Shown in pieces: positions 43,771-52,008 of a DNA stretch of 64,000 bases (positions within the stretch are counted from its first letter, which is position 1; each line of letters begins with the position of its first letter). This DNA is from Trebonia sp963843745 (lineage in GTDB: Bacteria > Actinomycetota > Actinomycetes > Streptosporangiales > Streptosporangiaceae), in contig CAWJLP010000009.1 in assembly GCA_963843745.1 (NCBI GenBank), forward strand, positions 1 to 64,000. Direction: 5' to 3'. A model generated the notes under the pieces. That model had not been told where the DNA came from. It made no database searches and saw only the letters and a program-made list of their open reading frames with translations. Position numbers and translations under genes: made by a program.

Positions 43771-44412
43771 ATGGTCGTGATCACGCCGATGCTTCAAGCG
43801 CTCGGCGGACCGGTGGAGGAGGCCGTGGGGCCTGAACCAGCGCAGCTGTCCCAGTGGGAGCTCCCTAGCTGGGAAGAGATTGTGCGGGCACATTCGGCGC
43901 GGGTGTACCGGCTCGCGTACCGGCTCACCGGGAACCAGCACGACGCGGAGGACCTGACCCAGGAGGTCTTCGTCCGCGTGTTCCGCTCGCTGTCCAGCTA
44001 CACGCCGGGTACGTTCGAGGGCTGGCTGCACCGGATCACCACCAACCTGTTCCTTGACGGCGCGCGGCGCAGGCAGCGGATCAGGTTCGAAGGCCTGGGC
44101 GACGAGGTCGCGCAGCGGCTGCCTGGCACCGAGCTGACCCCGGCGCAGGCGTGGGACGAGCGGCACCTCGACGGCGACATCCAGGAAGCGCTGCGGGCGC
44201 TGCCGCCGGACTACCGCGCCGCGGTCGTGCTCTGCGACATCGAGGGGTTCTCCTACGAGGAGATCGCGGTCACGATGGGCGTGAAACTCGGCACTGTGCG
44301 CAGCCGGATCCATCGCGGGCGCGCGCAGCTGCGTGCCGCGCTCGCGCACCGGGACCGGCAGGCTGGACGGCGCGCCAGGCGGGAAGAGCAAGACGTGGCG
44401 GGTGAGCTGTGA
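43771..44412 (+). CDS. sigE: ECF sigma factor SigE
   Basis: About 213 residues with region 2 (YRLAYRLTGNQHDAEDLTQE and VFVRVFRSL, GTFEGWLHRITTNLFLD) and region 4 (LRALPPDYRAAVVLCDIEGF, with SYEEIAVTMGVKLGTVRSRI and HRGRAQLR). An in-frame ATG at 43789 is an alternative start. It directs transcription of envelope-stress genes. The downstream rseA starts within its last codons (4-base overlap) and encodes a zinc anti-sigma factor. The surrounding order, O-methyltransferase(-)-sigE-rseA-...-tatB-...-mrp, parallels M. tuberculosis Rv1220c-Rv1229c. Confidence 0.93.
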   Translation: MVVITPMLQALGGPVEEAVGPEPAQLSQWELPSWEEIVRAHSARVYRLAYRLTGNQHDAEDLTQEVFVRVFRSLSSYTPGTFEGWLHRITTNLFLDGARRRQRIRFEGLGDEVAQRLPGTELTPAQAWDERHLDGDIQEALRALPPDYRAAVVLCDIEGFSYEEIAVTMGVKLGTVRSRIHRGRAQLRAALAHRDRQAGRRARREEQDVAGEL

Positions 44413-44951
44413 CCCATCTCGGTGAGCAGATCTCCGCCCTGATCGACGGAGAACTGACCGGCGCGGAACTCGACCGGGCCAACGCGCACCTGGCGGCGTG
44501 CGAGCGCTGCCGCGCGGAGGCGGCGGAGCTGAGGCAGCTCAAGCGTGCCCTGCGTGCCCTGTTCGAGGTGGACTGCGACGACGAGCTGACCCGCAGGCTG
44601 CTGAGGGAAGCGGGTCCCGGCGGGCCCGTGCCGTCGCGCCAGGACAGGCGCGAGCAGTACCGGCGCGACCGAGGCAAGGGACCGCGGGACAAGCGGCCGC
44701 GCGGCAGGGGTGGTGGCCGGGGCGACGGGGACGAGCCGCGCTCGCGCGCCCGTTACGTGGTGTGGAGCGCGGTCTCGCTCTTCGTCGTCGGCATCGGCGC
44801 CGCTGCGTTCTCAATGGGCGGCGGCGGCGCTGCCCCGGCGCCGAAGATCACGCCGCAGCTCGAGATGTTCAGCGTCGAGCACGCCATCGTCTCCGGCACC
44901 ATCCCTGAGCCCGACCAGACGACGGCCGCCACGAGCGTGACGAGGCCCTGA
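44409..44951 (+). CDS. rseA: Anti-sigma factor RseA (zinc-binding, membrane)
   Basis: A 180-residue protein with the ZAS zinc motif His27-x3-Cys31-x2-Cys34 (HLAACERC) in the N-terminal anti-sigma domain, a basic Arg/Gly-rich linker (about 75-112), one membrane helix (VVWSAVSLFVVGIGAAAFSM, about 117-136) and a short extracytoplasmic tail. It should bind and hold SigE until envelope or redox stress. GTG at 44409 overlaps sigE by 4 bases. Confidence 0.9.
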   Translation: MTHLGEQISALIDGELTGAELDRANAHLAACERCRAEAAELRQLKRALRALFEVDCDDELTRRLLREAGPGGPVPSRQDRREQYRRDRGKGPRDKRPRGRGGGRGDGDEPRSRARYVVWSAVSLFVVGIGAAAFSMGGGGAAPAPKITPQLEMFSVEHAIVSGTIPEPDQTTAATSVTRP

Positions 44952-46180
44952 TGCTCGCGATGCCAGCACTGCGCCGCCCGGGGCTGCTGATCAGCGCCGT
45001 GCTGGCGATCACCGTGCCCGGCGTGCTGGCGATCGTCGCGTTGCTCGGCCCCGATCACGCGGCCACCAGGGCGACCGCCTCCGCAGGCGCGGGCGCGGGG
45101 GAGGCGGCCACGGGCAGCGGCGAGCTCTACGACTACGCGGAAACCGCCCAGGACGGGATGGGCATACAGCTGCTCGGAGAATCCGCGGCGGCCGGCCTCG
45201 CCATGTCCTATCAGGGCGTCGAGTTGCTCGCGCAGTCGGGTGTCGCGGGCCAGGACACGATCGTCTCCGACGTGTGGCACAGCGGCGGCGTGACGGTCAC
45301 CCAGACATCGGACGCCGCGATGCTGACCGGCACCCAGCCATACGTCTCCTACGACGTGGACAACCGGTCACCTGAGGGCGTCTTCGGGGTCACCAAGACC
45401 CTGGTCTCGCTGCTCGGCCAGCACTACGTCGCGGTCTACCAGGGCATGGGTTCGGCCGTCGGCAGGCCCGCGCTCATCGTCGAGCTGCACCGGGCCGACG
45501 GCAGCCTGGCCGCGCGGTTCTGGCTGGACAAGCAGACGATGGTGCCGCTGCGGCGGGAAGTCTTCGACACGTCCGCCCGGCTCACCAGCGAAGAAGCGTT
45601 CGTCCAGGTGCAGTTCGGCGCGCTGACGAAACCACCGGGGCCCACGGCCGCCTCGGGTTCCGGCGCCAAGACCGGCGCCAAGACCGGCACTAAGGCCAGC
45701 GCCGGGGCCACCGCCGGGGCCGTCGCTGCAACGCCGTCCGGGTCGGGCTGGTCGGCGGTGACGGCCCCGGCGCAGCTGCTCGCGGGCCTTAACAAGCAGG
45801 GCTGGCGGCTGCCGGTCTCCCTCCCCGGGGGCCTGCCGCTGTACTCGGCCGCGCGCAGCACGACCACCGCGGGGCAGGTGCTGGACCTCGGCTACTCGGA
45901 CGGGCTCTCGGTCGTCTCGCTTTTCGTGCAGCGCGGTACGCTCGCGCAGCGGCCGGCCGGCTGGCAGCAGGTCAGCTTGCCGGGGCACCAGGTCTACGTC
46001 GCGGGACACTCGATCATCTGGGCCGGGGGCGGGTTCGTCTACACGATGCTCGCCGATGCCCCGCCGCTGGTCGTGACCCAGGTCGTCGCGTCCCTGCCGC
46101 AGAACACGGCGCCCGGGTTCTTCAACCGGATCATGCGCGGGTTCCGCCGCCTCGCGGCGGTCGCCGACCCCTTCCACTGA
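44951..46180 (+). CDS. RseB/MucB-like sigma-E regulatory protein
   Basis: A 409-residue exported protein: an N-terminal signal-anchor (LLISAVLAITVPGVLAIVAL), then a LolA-like sensor fold as in RseB (segments YVAVYQGMGSAVGRPALIVE, RFWLDKQTMVPLRREVFDTS and VQVQFGAL), a low-complexity Ala/Thr/Gly/Lys linker (about 230-260), and a second domain with GWRLPVSLPGGLPLYSA. RseB-type proteins sense mislocalised envelope components and modulate cleavage of RseA. Its ATG shares a base with the rseA TGA. It replaces the htrA seen after rseA in mycobacteria. Confidence 0.72.
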   Translation: MLAMPALRRPGLLISAVLAITVPGVLAIVALLGPDHAATRATASAGAGAGEAATGSGELYDYAETAQDGMGIQLLGESAAAGLAMSYQGVELLAQSGVAGQDTIVSDVWHSGGVTVTQTSDAAMLTGTQPYVSYDVDNRSPEGVFGVTKTLVSLLGQHYVAVYQGMGSAVGRPALIVELHRADGSLAARFWLDKQTMVPLRREVFDTSARLTSEEAFVQVQFGALTKPPGPTAASGSGAKTGAKTGTKASAGATAGAVAATPSGSGWSAVTAPAQLLAGLNKQGWRLPVSLPGGLPLYSAARSTTTAGQVLDLGYSDGLSVVSLFVQRGTLAQRPAGWQQVSLPGHQVYVAGHSIIWAGGGFVYTMLADAPPLVVTQVVASLPQNTAPGFFNRIMRGFRRLAAVADPFH

Positions 46181-46194
46181 GCTAAAGTAGTGAC

Positions 46195-46569
46195 GTGTTC
46201 GACCTGTCCCTGACCAAGCTGCTGGTCCTGGCGGTGATCGCGCTCGTGGTCTTCGGGCCGAAGGAGCTGCCGAAGATCGCCGCGCAGGCGGGCCGCGCGC
46301 TGCGCGACCTGCGCCGGATCGCCGAAGGCGCCAAGCAGGATCTCAGGGAGGGGCTCGGCCCGGAGTTCGAGGACTTCGACTTCGATGACCTGAACCCCCG
46401 CCGTTTCGTGCAGAAGCACCTGCTCGATGAGCCGGGCACGACCGCGACCCCGGCGAACATGAGCAACGCGGGCACCGTCGCTGCCGCCAACGGCGCCAAT
46501 GGCGCCAATGGCGCGCGCGCCACGCTCGAGGACGGCGCGGACCCGCCGTTCGACCTCGAGGCCACCTGA
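46195..46569 (+). CDS. tatB: Sec-independent protein translocase subunit TatB
   Basis: 124 residues: a single N-terminal helix TKLLVLAVIALVVFGPKELP with the Gly21-Pro22 hinge, an amphipathic helix (ALRDLRRIAEGAKQDL) and a soluble tail with a short Asn-Gly-Ala repeat. TatB pairs with TatC to recognise twin-arginine substrates. GTG at 46195, 14 bases after the RseB-like gene; it converges on mrp. Confidence 0.93.
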   Translation: MFDLSLTKLLVLAVIALVVFGPKELPKIAAQAGRALRDLRRIAEGAKQDLREGLGPEFEDFDFDDLNPRRFVQKHLLDEPGTTATPANMSNAGTVAAANGANGANGARATLEDGADPPFDLEAT

Positions 46570-46577
46570 GCGGCTGC

Positions 46578-46597
46578 CCCGCGGGCGTTAGCGCGGG
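46578..46597. terminator. Small hairpin between tatB and mrp
   Basis: CCCGCG (46578-46583) and CGCGGG (46592-46597) flank the mrp stop codon. It may terminate both convergent genes. Short stem, no U-tract. Confidence 0.35.
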
Positions 46598-47724
46598 CTG
46601 AGGTTAAGCATCCGGCCCGCGAGGCCGCGGCCGCGGCTGGACAGCGCGTCGGCGATCTTGACGAGCTGCAGCGCGGCGGGCGATGACGGGTCGTCGAGCA
46701 CGAGCGGGGTGCCGTTGTCGCCGCCCTCGCGCAGCCTGGTGTCGAGCGGAACCTGGCCGAGCAGCGGCACCGTGGTCCCGGTCAGCTGGCTGAGCGTGGC
46801 CGCGACCGCCTCGCCGCCGCCTGATCCGAAGACGTCCATCTGCTCTCCGCAGTGCGGGCACACGAGGTACGACATGTTCTCGATAACGCCGGTGATGCGC
46901 TGCCGCGTCTGGGTCACGATGGCGCCCGCGCGCTCGGCGACCTCGGCCGCGGCGAGCTGTGGCGTGGTCACCACCAGCAGCTCGGCGTTCGGCAGCAGCT
47001 GGGCGAGCGAGATGGCGATGTCCCCGGTGCCCGGCGGCAGGTCGAGCAGCAGGTAGTCCAGGTCGCCCCAGAACACGTCGGCGAGGAACTGCTGCATGGC
47101 CCGGTGCAGCATCGGGCCGCGCCACACGATCGGAGTGTTCCCCTTGGTGAACATGCCCATCGAGATCACCTTCACGTCGTGCGACGACGGCGGCATGATC
47201 ATGTTCTCGACGGGGGTGGGTCGGCCGGTCACGCCGAGCATCCGCGGCACCGAATGGCCGTAGATGTCGGCGTCGATGATGCCGACCTTGTGCCCGGCAG
47301 CGGCGAGCGCCACCGCCAGGTTCACGGTGACCGAGGACTTGCCGACGCCGCCCTTGCCGCTGGCCACCGCGAGCACTTTGGTGAGCGACGCGGGCTGGGC
47401 GAACGGGATCACCGGCTCGGGGCGCCCGCCGCGCAGCTGCGTCTGCATGGCCTTCCGCTGCTCTTCGCTCATCACGTCGAGGGTGACGCGCGCCCCGGAG
47501 ACACCGGGCAGCGCGGTCACCGCGTCGGTGACTCGCGAGGTGATGGTGTCGCGCATCGGGCAGCCGGCCACGGTCAGGTAGACGCTGACGTCCACGAGGC
47601 CGTCGGCGCCGACCGAGACGGACTTGACCATGCCGAGTTCGGTGATGGGGCGGCCGATCTCTGGGTCGTTGACGCCGGCCAGCGCGGACGTCACCTGCTC
47701 GGCAGTAGGCAGCGGGGAAGTCAT
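46588..47724 (-). CDS. mrp: Mrp/ApbC family iron-sulfur carrier ATPase
   Basis: About 378 residues. An N-terminal MIP18-like domain (NDPEIGRPITELGMVKSVSV, with GCPMRDTI) is followed by the P-loop ATPase: VASGKGGVGKSSVTVNLA, DADIYGHSVPRMLG, LLLDLPPGTGD. CPHC near residue 285 is the Fe-S cluster-bridging CxxC pair. It delivers Fe-S clusters to apoproteins. ATG at 47724 is the family start; longer frames reach into a hairpin. Confidence 0.94.
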   Translation of the reverse strand: MTSPLPTAEQVTSALAGVNDPEIGRPITELGMVKSVSVGADGLVDVSVYLTVAGCPMRDTITSRVTDAVTALPGVSGARVTLDVMSEEQRKAMQTQLRGGRPEPVIPFAQPASLTKVLAVASGKGGVGKSSVTVNLAVALAAAGHKVGIIDADIYGHSVPRMLGVTGRPTPVENMIMPPSSHDVKVISMGMFTKGNTPIVWRGPMLHRAMQQFLADVFWGDLDYLLLDLPPGTGDIAISLAQLLPNAELLVVTTPQLAAAEVAERAGAIVTQTRQRITGVIENMSYLVCPHCGEQMDVFGSGGGEAVAATLSQLTGTTVPLLGQVPLDTRLREGGDNGTPLVLDDPSSPAALQLVKIADALSSRGRGLAGRMLNLSPR

Positions 47725-47736
47725 GCCCCCAATGCT

Positions 47737-47780
47737 ACGTGCCTGGGACGCGCGGGCTGTGCCGCACGTCCCAGGCACGT
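47737..47780 (-). terminator. Long terminator hairpin downstream of the phosphoesterase gene
   Basis: Perfect 14-bp inverted repeat ACGTGCCTGGGACG (47737-47750) and CGTCCCAGGCACGT (47767-47780), with inner GCGG/CCGC pairing in the 16-base loop. It separates the phosphoesterase gene from mrp on the same strand. Confidence 0.75.
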
Positions 47781-47811
47781 GATCGCTGCCGGGCCGGCCA
47801 GTAGTGCCGGA

Positions 47812-49677
47812 CTACCAGCTAACCGGTTCTCCCGTGACCGGGCTGAGGATGAACGGCTTGCCGTTCGGTGGAGACCCGATACCGTGCGCCTTGAAGCTGA
47901 ACATGTCCATAATGCCGCCGCTTACTGCGTCGAAGCTGCCGGGGATGCGCGGCAGGTCCCAGTTGTCCTCGACGAACTTGATGATCGAGGTCTGGCTGGT
48001 CAGCGTGTTCGACACGTAGTTGCGCTTCGCCCACGGCGAGATGACCAGCAGCGGCAGCCGCGGGCCGAACCCGCAGCGGCCGTTCTGCCCGGCCAGCGGA
48101 GTGCCGCTGCCGCACATGCCGGTGCCGGTAAGGGCGTCGGCGACCGAGGTGGACGGGTTGGTCACCCCGGAGAACATGTGGTCATACCAGCCGTCGGAGT
48201 CGTCGTAGGAGATGATCACCGCGGTGCTATTCCAGTCCGGGGTCTTCTGCAGCGCGTTGATCGTGTTCACGATGAAGTGCTGCGCGTCGAGCGGGTCGGA
48301 GTACCCGGCGTGCTCGTCCTGGTAACCGGGGGCCTTGAGGAAGCTGACCGCGGGTAGGTCCGATGCCGGCAGCCGGCCCTTGCCGATCGCCGCGACGAGC
48401 TGGCTGAAGTCGGTCATGTCGTACTGGTGGTTCGGCGTATTGAACTGCGGCACGCCCTTGACATAAGACTGGGTGTCGTGCCCGATCTCACGCAGCCCGG
48501 CAAGGGTGTCCTTGCCGCTGGCGCCGGTCGGGATCGTCAGGTGGTGCGGGTTGGCCGTCGAGGCGTAGTACTGGAACGGCTCGTGGTGCGGGATGTAGTC
48601 GTTCTTCCAGCCGTACTGGCCGGTGCCCGGGGTGAGCGGGCTGGTCAGGCCCGCGCCGACGGCGGTGACGGCGTTACAGGTCCCCTCGTTGGTAGCGTGC
48701 GGCACCGACTTGTAGAACCCGGCCGTGGCGAACTGGTTGGGGATGAAGGTCGAGGTCGGCTGCCCGGACTTGCCGATTGCGGCCAGCGCGTCAGTGAAGC
48801 TCGTCGTCGGCCGGAAGCCGCCCTGGAACCAGCCCCAGGACAGCCCGGCGGAGTTGAGCTCGTCGCCGATGTTGGTGCCGGACATCGCGACCGCGTCCCG
48901 GGTGGAGCAGTCGTCCCAGTACGGCTGCGCGTCGCTGGTCAGCGAGTAGCCGCCCTTGCCGTCCGCGGTGAGGTCGCCGTTCGGCGCGGCCGGGGTGGAG
49001 ATCGTCGGGTTGTTGGCGGTGTGCTTCATGTCCACGCCGCCGGTGTTGCCGGACGCGAGGTTGATCGCGCCTGGTGACGACGGGCCGAACGTGGTCCCGT
49101 AGGAGTTGTCGCTCATCGCATAGCGCTGGGCGTAGTTCCACAGCCCGGTGACGGTGTTGCCGTCGTAATAGTTCATCACGTCGCCAGCCTTGCACGCGAC
49201 GCCGGTGGGCGACGTGCCGGTCGCGGTGCCGAGGGTCGCGACGAACTTGTCCATCTTGCCGCCGTTGAAGGCGACCTGCTCGTCGTGGTAGTCGTGATCC
49301 TGGTCGCAGGTCAGCACGTCATTGATGTTCGCCGGGTCGTACCGCCGCGGGTTGACGCCGTTCGGGTTCGCGGTCAGCAGCGCCTGGGTCAGCCCGGTGA
49401 CCGTGGGTGTGCCCTTCTTGGCGTGGAATGGCTGGCCCGAGGTGTTGGTCGCGTTCGGGTAGGTGCCGAAGTAGTGGTCGAAGGAGATGTTCTCCTGGAA
49501 GATGACCACCAGGTGCTTGATCGGCGTCGCTGTCTTGTGGAACCACTCGAAGTGGGCCGGACCCTTCGGCGCGGCCACGGCCGCCGTGGCGGCAGTGGCG
49601 GCTGTCGCGGCACCACCGCCCGCGACGAGGGCGGTGGCCGCGACGATCGCGGACGCCTTCCGGAAGGACAGGTGCAT
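47812..49677 (-). CDS. Secreted phosphoesterase (phospholipase C / acid phosphatase-like)
   Basis: A 621-residue alkaline-phosphatase-superfamily protein with an N-terminal signal (KASAIVAATALVAGGGAA, Ala-rich cleavage region ending near 36). The family hallmarks are IKHLVVIFQENISFDHYFGT with the catalytic/metal region Glu-Asn, and late ISYDDSDGWYDHM and RLPLLVISPWAKRNYVS. Members hydrolyse phospholipids or phosphomonoesters outside the cell. A GGTTCGTTCACC-like stretch on the coding strand about 70-80 bases upstream resembles half of a PHO box, so phosphate control is possible but unproven. ATG at 49677 after GGAGGAGC. Confidence 0.88.
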   Translation of the reverse strand: MHLSFRKASAIVAATALVAGGGAATAATAATAAVAAPKGPAHFEWFHKTATPIKHLVVIFQENISFDHYFGTYPNATNTSGQPFHAKKGTPTVTGLTQALLTANPNGVNPRRYDPANINDVLTCDQDHDYHDEQVAFNGGKMDKFVATLGTATGTSPTGVACKAGDVMNYYDGNTVTGLWNYAQRYAMSDNSYGTTFGPSSPGAINLASGNTGGVDMKHTANNPTISTPAAPNGDLTADGKGGYSLTSDAQPYWDDCSTRDAVAMSGTNIGDELNSAGLSWGWFQGGFRPTTSFTDALAAIGKSGQPTSTFIPNQFATAGFYKSVPHATNEGTCNAVTAVGAGLTSPLTPGTGQYGWKNDYIPHHEPFQYYASTANPHHLTIPTGASGKDTLAGLREIGHDTQSYVKGVPQFNTPNHQYDMTDFSQLVAAIGKGRLPASDLPAVSFLKAPGYQDEHAGYSDPLDAQHFIVNTINALQKTPDWNSTAVIISYDDSDGWYDHMFSGVTNPSTSVADALTGTGMCGSGTPLAGQNGRCGFGPRLPLLVISPWAKRNYVSNTLTSQTSIIKFVEDNWDLPRIPGSFDAVSGGIMDMFSFKAHGIGSPPNGKPFILSPVTGEPVSW

Positions 49678-49851
49678 CGCTCCTCCAGTGCGTACTGTTA
49701 CGACGGGGAATACCGATGCCGACGATTGCTGGGCCAGAGGCCTTTTAGGTGAACGAACCGTTTCGGATGTTCAAATTTGAGTGGAACACAGTCGGCAAAG
49801 TAGCTGACCGCCGCCGTCAGGCCAGCTGGCCAAGCCGGATAAGGTAGCGCA

Positions 49852-49999
49852 GTGGATGCCGAGTACCGGCCGCGCCGGACCTGCATGTCGGTCCCGGCGA
49901 GCAGCGAGCGGTTCCTCGCCAAGGCGCGGGAACTGGCCGCCGACGAGGTGATGCTCGACCTCGAGGACTCGGTGGCACCCGCCAGCCGGCGGCAGGCTC
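49852..49999 (+). pseudogene. Truncated CitE/HpcH-aldolase-like CoA-ester lyase (N-terminal fragment)
   Basis: From GTG 49852 the frame encodes the first ~48 residues of a CoA ester lyase: RRTCMSVPASSERFLAKARE then LAADEVMLDLEDSVAPASRR, containing the family's metal-region LDLEDSV. Similarity stops abruptly at about 49997, where the 3' end of the NUDIX gene on the other strand begins. The remaining ~230 residues of the barrel are missing. A deletion or rearrangement has fused the fragment to the NUDIX gene end. Confidence 0.75.
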
Positions 50000-50401
50000 C
50001 TACACGACTCCCCATGACCGGAGCGTGTCGAGCAGGCCTGCGGTCAGCGGCAGCGCATCCAGTTCGGCCGGCCCCGCCCACACCGCGTCGTCCGCGTCGT
50101 CGCCGGGAACGACCGCGCCGCCGGTGACGGCCGCCGCGTAATCCCTGATGTCGAACACGCCGCCGTCGCCGCTGGCCGGCCGGCGCACGCTGCCGATCAG
50201 CCGCCCGGGCACCACGACAAGCCCGGTCTCCTCGCGGACCTCCCGCACGACTGCCGCCGCGTCCGACTCGCCCGCCTCGACCCGCCCGCCGGGGATCGAC
50301 CACAGCCCCTTGCCAGGCTCATGACCGCGCTTGATCAACAGCAGCCGTCCAGCGTCATCCCTGATCACAGCGCCTACGCAGGGGATCAAGTGTGTGCTCA
50401 C
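50000..50401 (-). CDS. NUDIX hydrolase
   Basis: 133 residues with the full Nudix box: GGRVEAGESDAAAVVREVRE then ETGLVV (G-x5-E-x7-REVxEExGU). The preceding CVGAVIRDDAGRLLLIKRG and GLWSIPGG strands are typical. It hydrolyses a nucleoside diphosphate linked to another moiety; the substrate is not predictable. GTG at 50401 gives THLIPCVGAVI as the first strand. It is divergent from the DUF6758 gene with 25 bases between. Confidence 0.88.
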   Translation of the reverse strand: MSTHLIPCVGAVIRDDAGRLLLIKRGHEPGKGLWSIPGGRVEAGESDAAAVVREVREETGLVVVPGRLIGSVRRPASGDGGVFDIRDYAAAVTGGAVVPGDDADDAVWAGPAELDALPLTAGLLDTLRSWGVV

Positions 50402-50426
50402 GGCCCTAAGGGTAGATAACGGTGAG

Positions 50427-51053
50427 GTGGTGGGAAGAGCGGTATGCCCGCGTTGCGGCAATGAAGCACGCGCTCCGACGGCGTGGTCGAGCGCGTGGCG
50501 ATGCGACCTGCACGGCGAGATCTACCCGCTCGCGCCGGCCAGGATGCCGTCGAAGGAATCCCTCGGCGGCCTGCTCAGCGACGCGCGGGTGCCCTTCTGG
50601 GTGCCGTGGCCGCTGCCCCAGGGCTGGCTGGTCACCGGGTTCACCGGCGCGGGCGACGAACGCTCGGGCATCCGCGGGTCGGCGGTCGCGGTGTCCGGCC
50701 CTAACCCGCTTGGCGGCCCCGCCGACCTGCTGATCGTCGCGGAAGAACCGGGTGTCGGTCTCGGCGCCGGCCTGGCCGGCCTGCCTGGTCCCGATCCCGG
50801 TGACGGCTTCGCGTCCGGCCAGCCGAACGCGACCGTCAAGGTCGCGAACCACGAGGCGCCGCTCTGGCTGGTCGACGCAGATCACAAGGCCGTGTTCGCC
50901 GGCGAGGTGGAGGGCAGCTGGCTGTGGCTGGTGCTCTGGCCGGACACCGCCGGCACGCTGCTCATCGAGCCGCTGGAGCTGCGCGACCTGCGGGATCCCG
51001 CCCAGGACCTGGATCTCCCGTTCGGCGCGCTCTCGCCGCGGCTGCCTGCCTGA
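50427..51053 (+). CDS. DUF6758 family protein
   Basis: About 208 residues. It opens with a zinc-ribbon-like CPRCGNEARAP and WRCDLHGEIYPL, then VPFWVPWPLPQGWLVTGF, AVSGPNPLGGPADLLIVAEE and GVGLGAGLAGLPGPDPG, the pattern of actinobacterial DUF6758 proteins of unknown function. GTG at 50427 is used because similarity begins there; GATAAC lies 8-13 bases before it and no ribosome site is seen, so a leaderless mRNA is likely. The PHP gene follows at 49 bases. Confidence 0.78.
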   Translation: MVGRAVCPRCGNEARAPTAWSSAWRCDLHGEIYPLAPARMPSKESLGGLLSDARVPFWVPWPLPQGWLVTGFTGAGDERSGIRGSAVAVSGPNPLGGPADLLIVAEEPGVGLGAGLAGLPGPDPGDGFASGQPNATVKVANHEAPLWLVDADHKAVFAGEVEGSWLWLVLWPDTAGTLLIEPLELRDLRDPAQDLDLPFGALSPRLPA

Positions 51054-51102
51054 GCGGCCTGCCGCGCGCCGCGGGGGCGGTGGCCCAAGTACGATTGCCG
51101 CC

Positions 51103-52008
51103 GTGCGTATTGACCTGCACGTGCACAGCAGCGCCTCGGACGGCACGGATCCCCCGGCTGAGGTGGCCCGCCGCGCCGCCGTGGCGGGCCTCGACGTCGT
51201 CGCGCTGACCGACCACGACACGATGGCGGGCATCGCGTCGGCGGCGGCCGCGCTTCCGCCGGGGCTGACCCTGGTCCCCGGCCTGGAGCTGTCCTGTCTC
51301 GATGGCTCTCATCCGGGGGGATGGTCTCCCCCCGGATCCCCCTCACGCAGCATGCACCTGCTCGGCTACCTGTGCGACCCCGGCGACCCGGCGCTCGCCG
51401 CCGAGACGGAGCTGATCCGCGACGATCGGGTGCACCGTGCGCGGGCGATGGTCGCGCGGCTCGCGGAGCTCGGCGCCCCGGTCACCTGGGAGCAGGTCGC
51501 CGCGATCGCCGGCGACGGGGTCGTCGGCAGGCCGCACATCGCCCGCGCCCTGGCCGAAGCCGGCGTGGTCGCCACCCCGGCGGACGCCTTCACCGCCGAG
51601 TGGATAGCCGACGGCGGCCGCGCGCACGTCGACCGCTACGCCCCTGACGCGGCCCGCGGGATCGCCCTGATCCGGGCCGCGGGCGGCGTTCCCGTCCTCG
51701 CCCACCCCCGCTCACCGGGGTACGAGATCGCGGATGAGGTGGTCGCCGGGCTGGCCGCCGCGGGCCTGGCTGGCCTTGAGGTCTTCCACCCTGATCATGA
51801 TCATTCGGAACGTACGCGGCTGACTCAGCTAGCCAACTCGCTGGACCTGGTGATGACGGGCGGCAGCGACGATCACGGTACCTTCAACGACAGCGGTCTC
51901 GGCAGCGAGACGACGCCGCCCGGGCAGTACGAGCGGCTGCTGGCGCTGGCCACGGGCGCCCGCCCCGTGACCTCCCACGGGTGGGGGGCGGGGGCGGAGC
52001 CGCGATGA
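51103..52008 (+). CDS. PHP domain metal-dependent phosphoesterase
   Basis: About 301 residues. The PHP metal set is visible: DLHVHSSASDGT, ALTDHDTMAG, PGLELSC, HLLGYL, then RPHIARAL, VLAHPRS, and MTGGSDDHG near the end. It resembles RNase AM/YciV-type phosphatases acting on nucleotides such as 3',5'-bisphosphates. GTG at 51103. A small Gly/Trp/Pro/Ser insertion (HPGGWSPPGSP) between the third and fourth motif is encoded by a GC hairpin (CCGGGGGGA and TCTCCCCCCGG). Its stop overlaps the marC ATG. Confidence 0.88.
   Translation: MRIDLHVHSSASDGTDPPAEVARRAAVAGLDVVALTDHDTMAGIASAAAALPPGLTLVPGLELSCLDGSHPGGWSPPGSPSRSMHLLGYLCDPGDPALAAETELIRDDRVHRARAMVARLAELGAPVTWEQVAAIAGDGVVGRPHIARALAEAGVVATPADAFTAEWIADGGRAHVDRYAPDAARGIALIRAAGGVPVLAHPRSPGYEIADEVVAGLAAAGLAGLEVFHPDHDHSERTRLTQLANSLDLVMTGGSDDHGTFNDSGLGSETTPPGQYERLLALATGARPVTSHGWGAGAEPR

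Noticed and set aside
49740..49760. PHO box upstream of the phosphoesterase
   Set aside because: Only one GTTCACC-like unit is visible, without the second direct repeat needed for PhoP binding; mentioned in the gene entry only.
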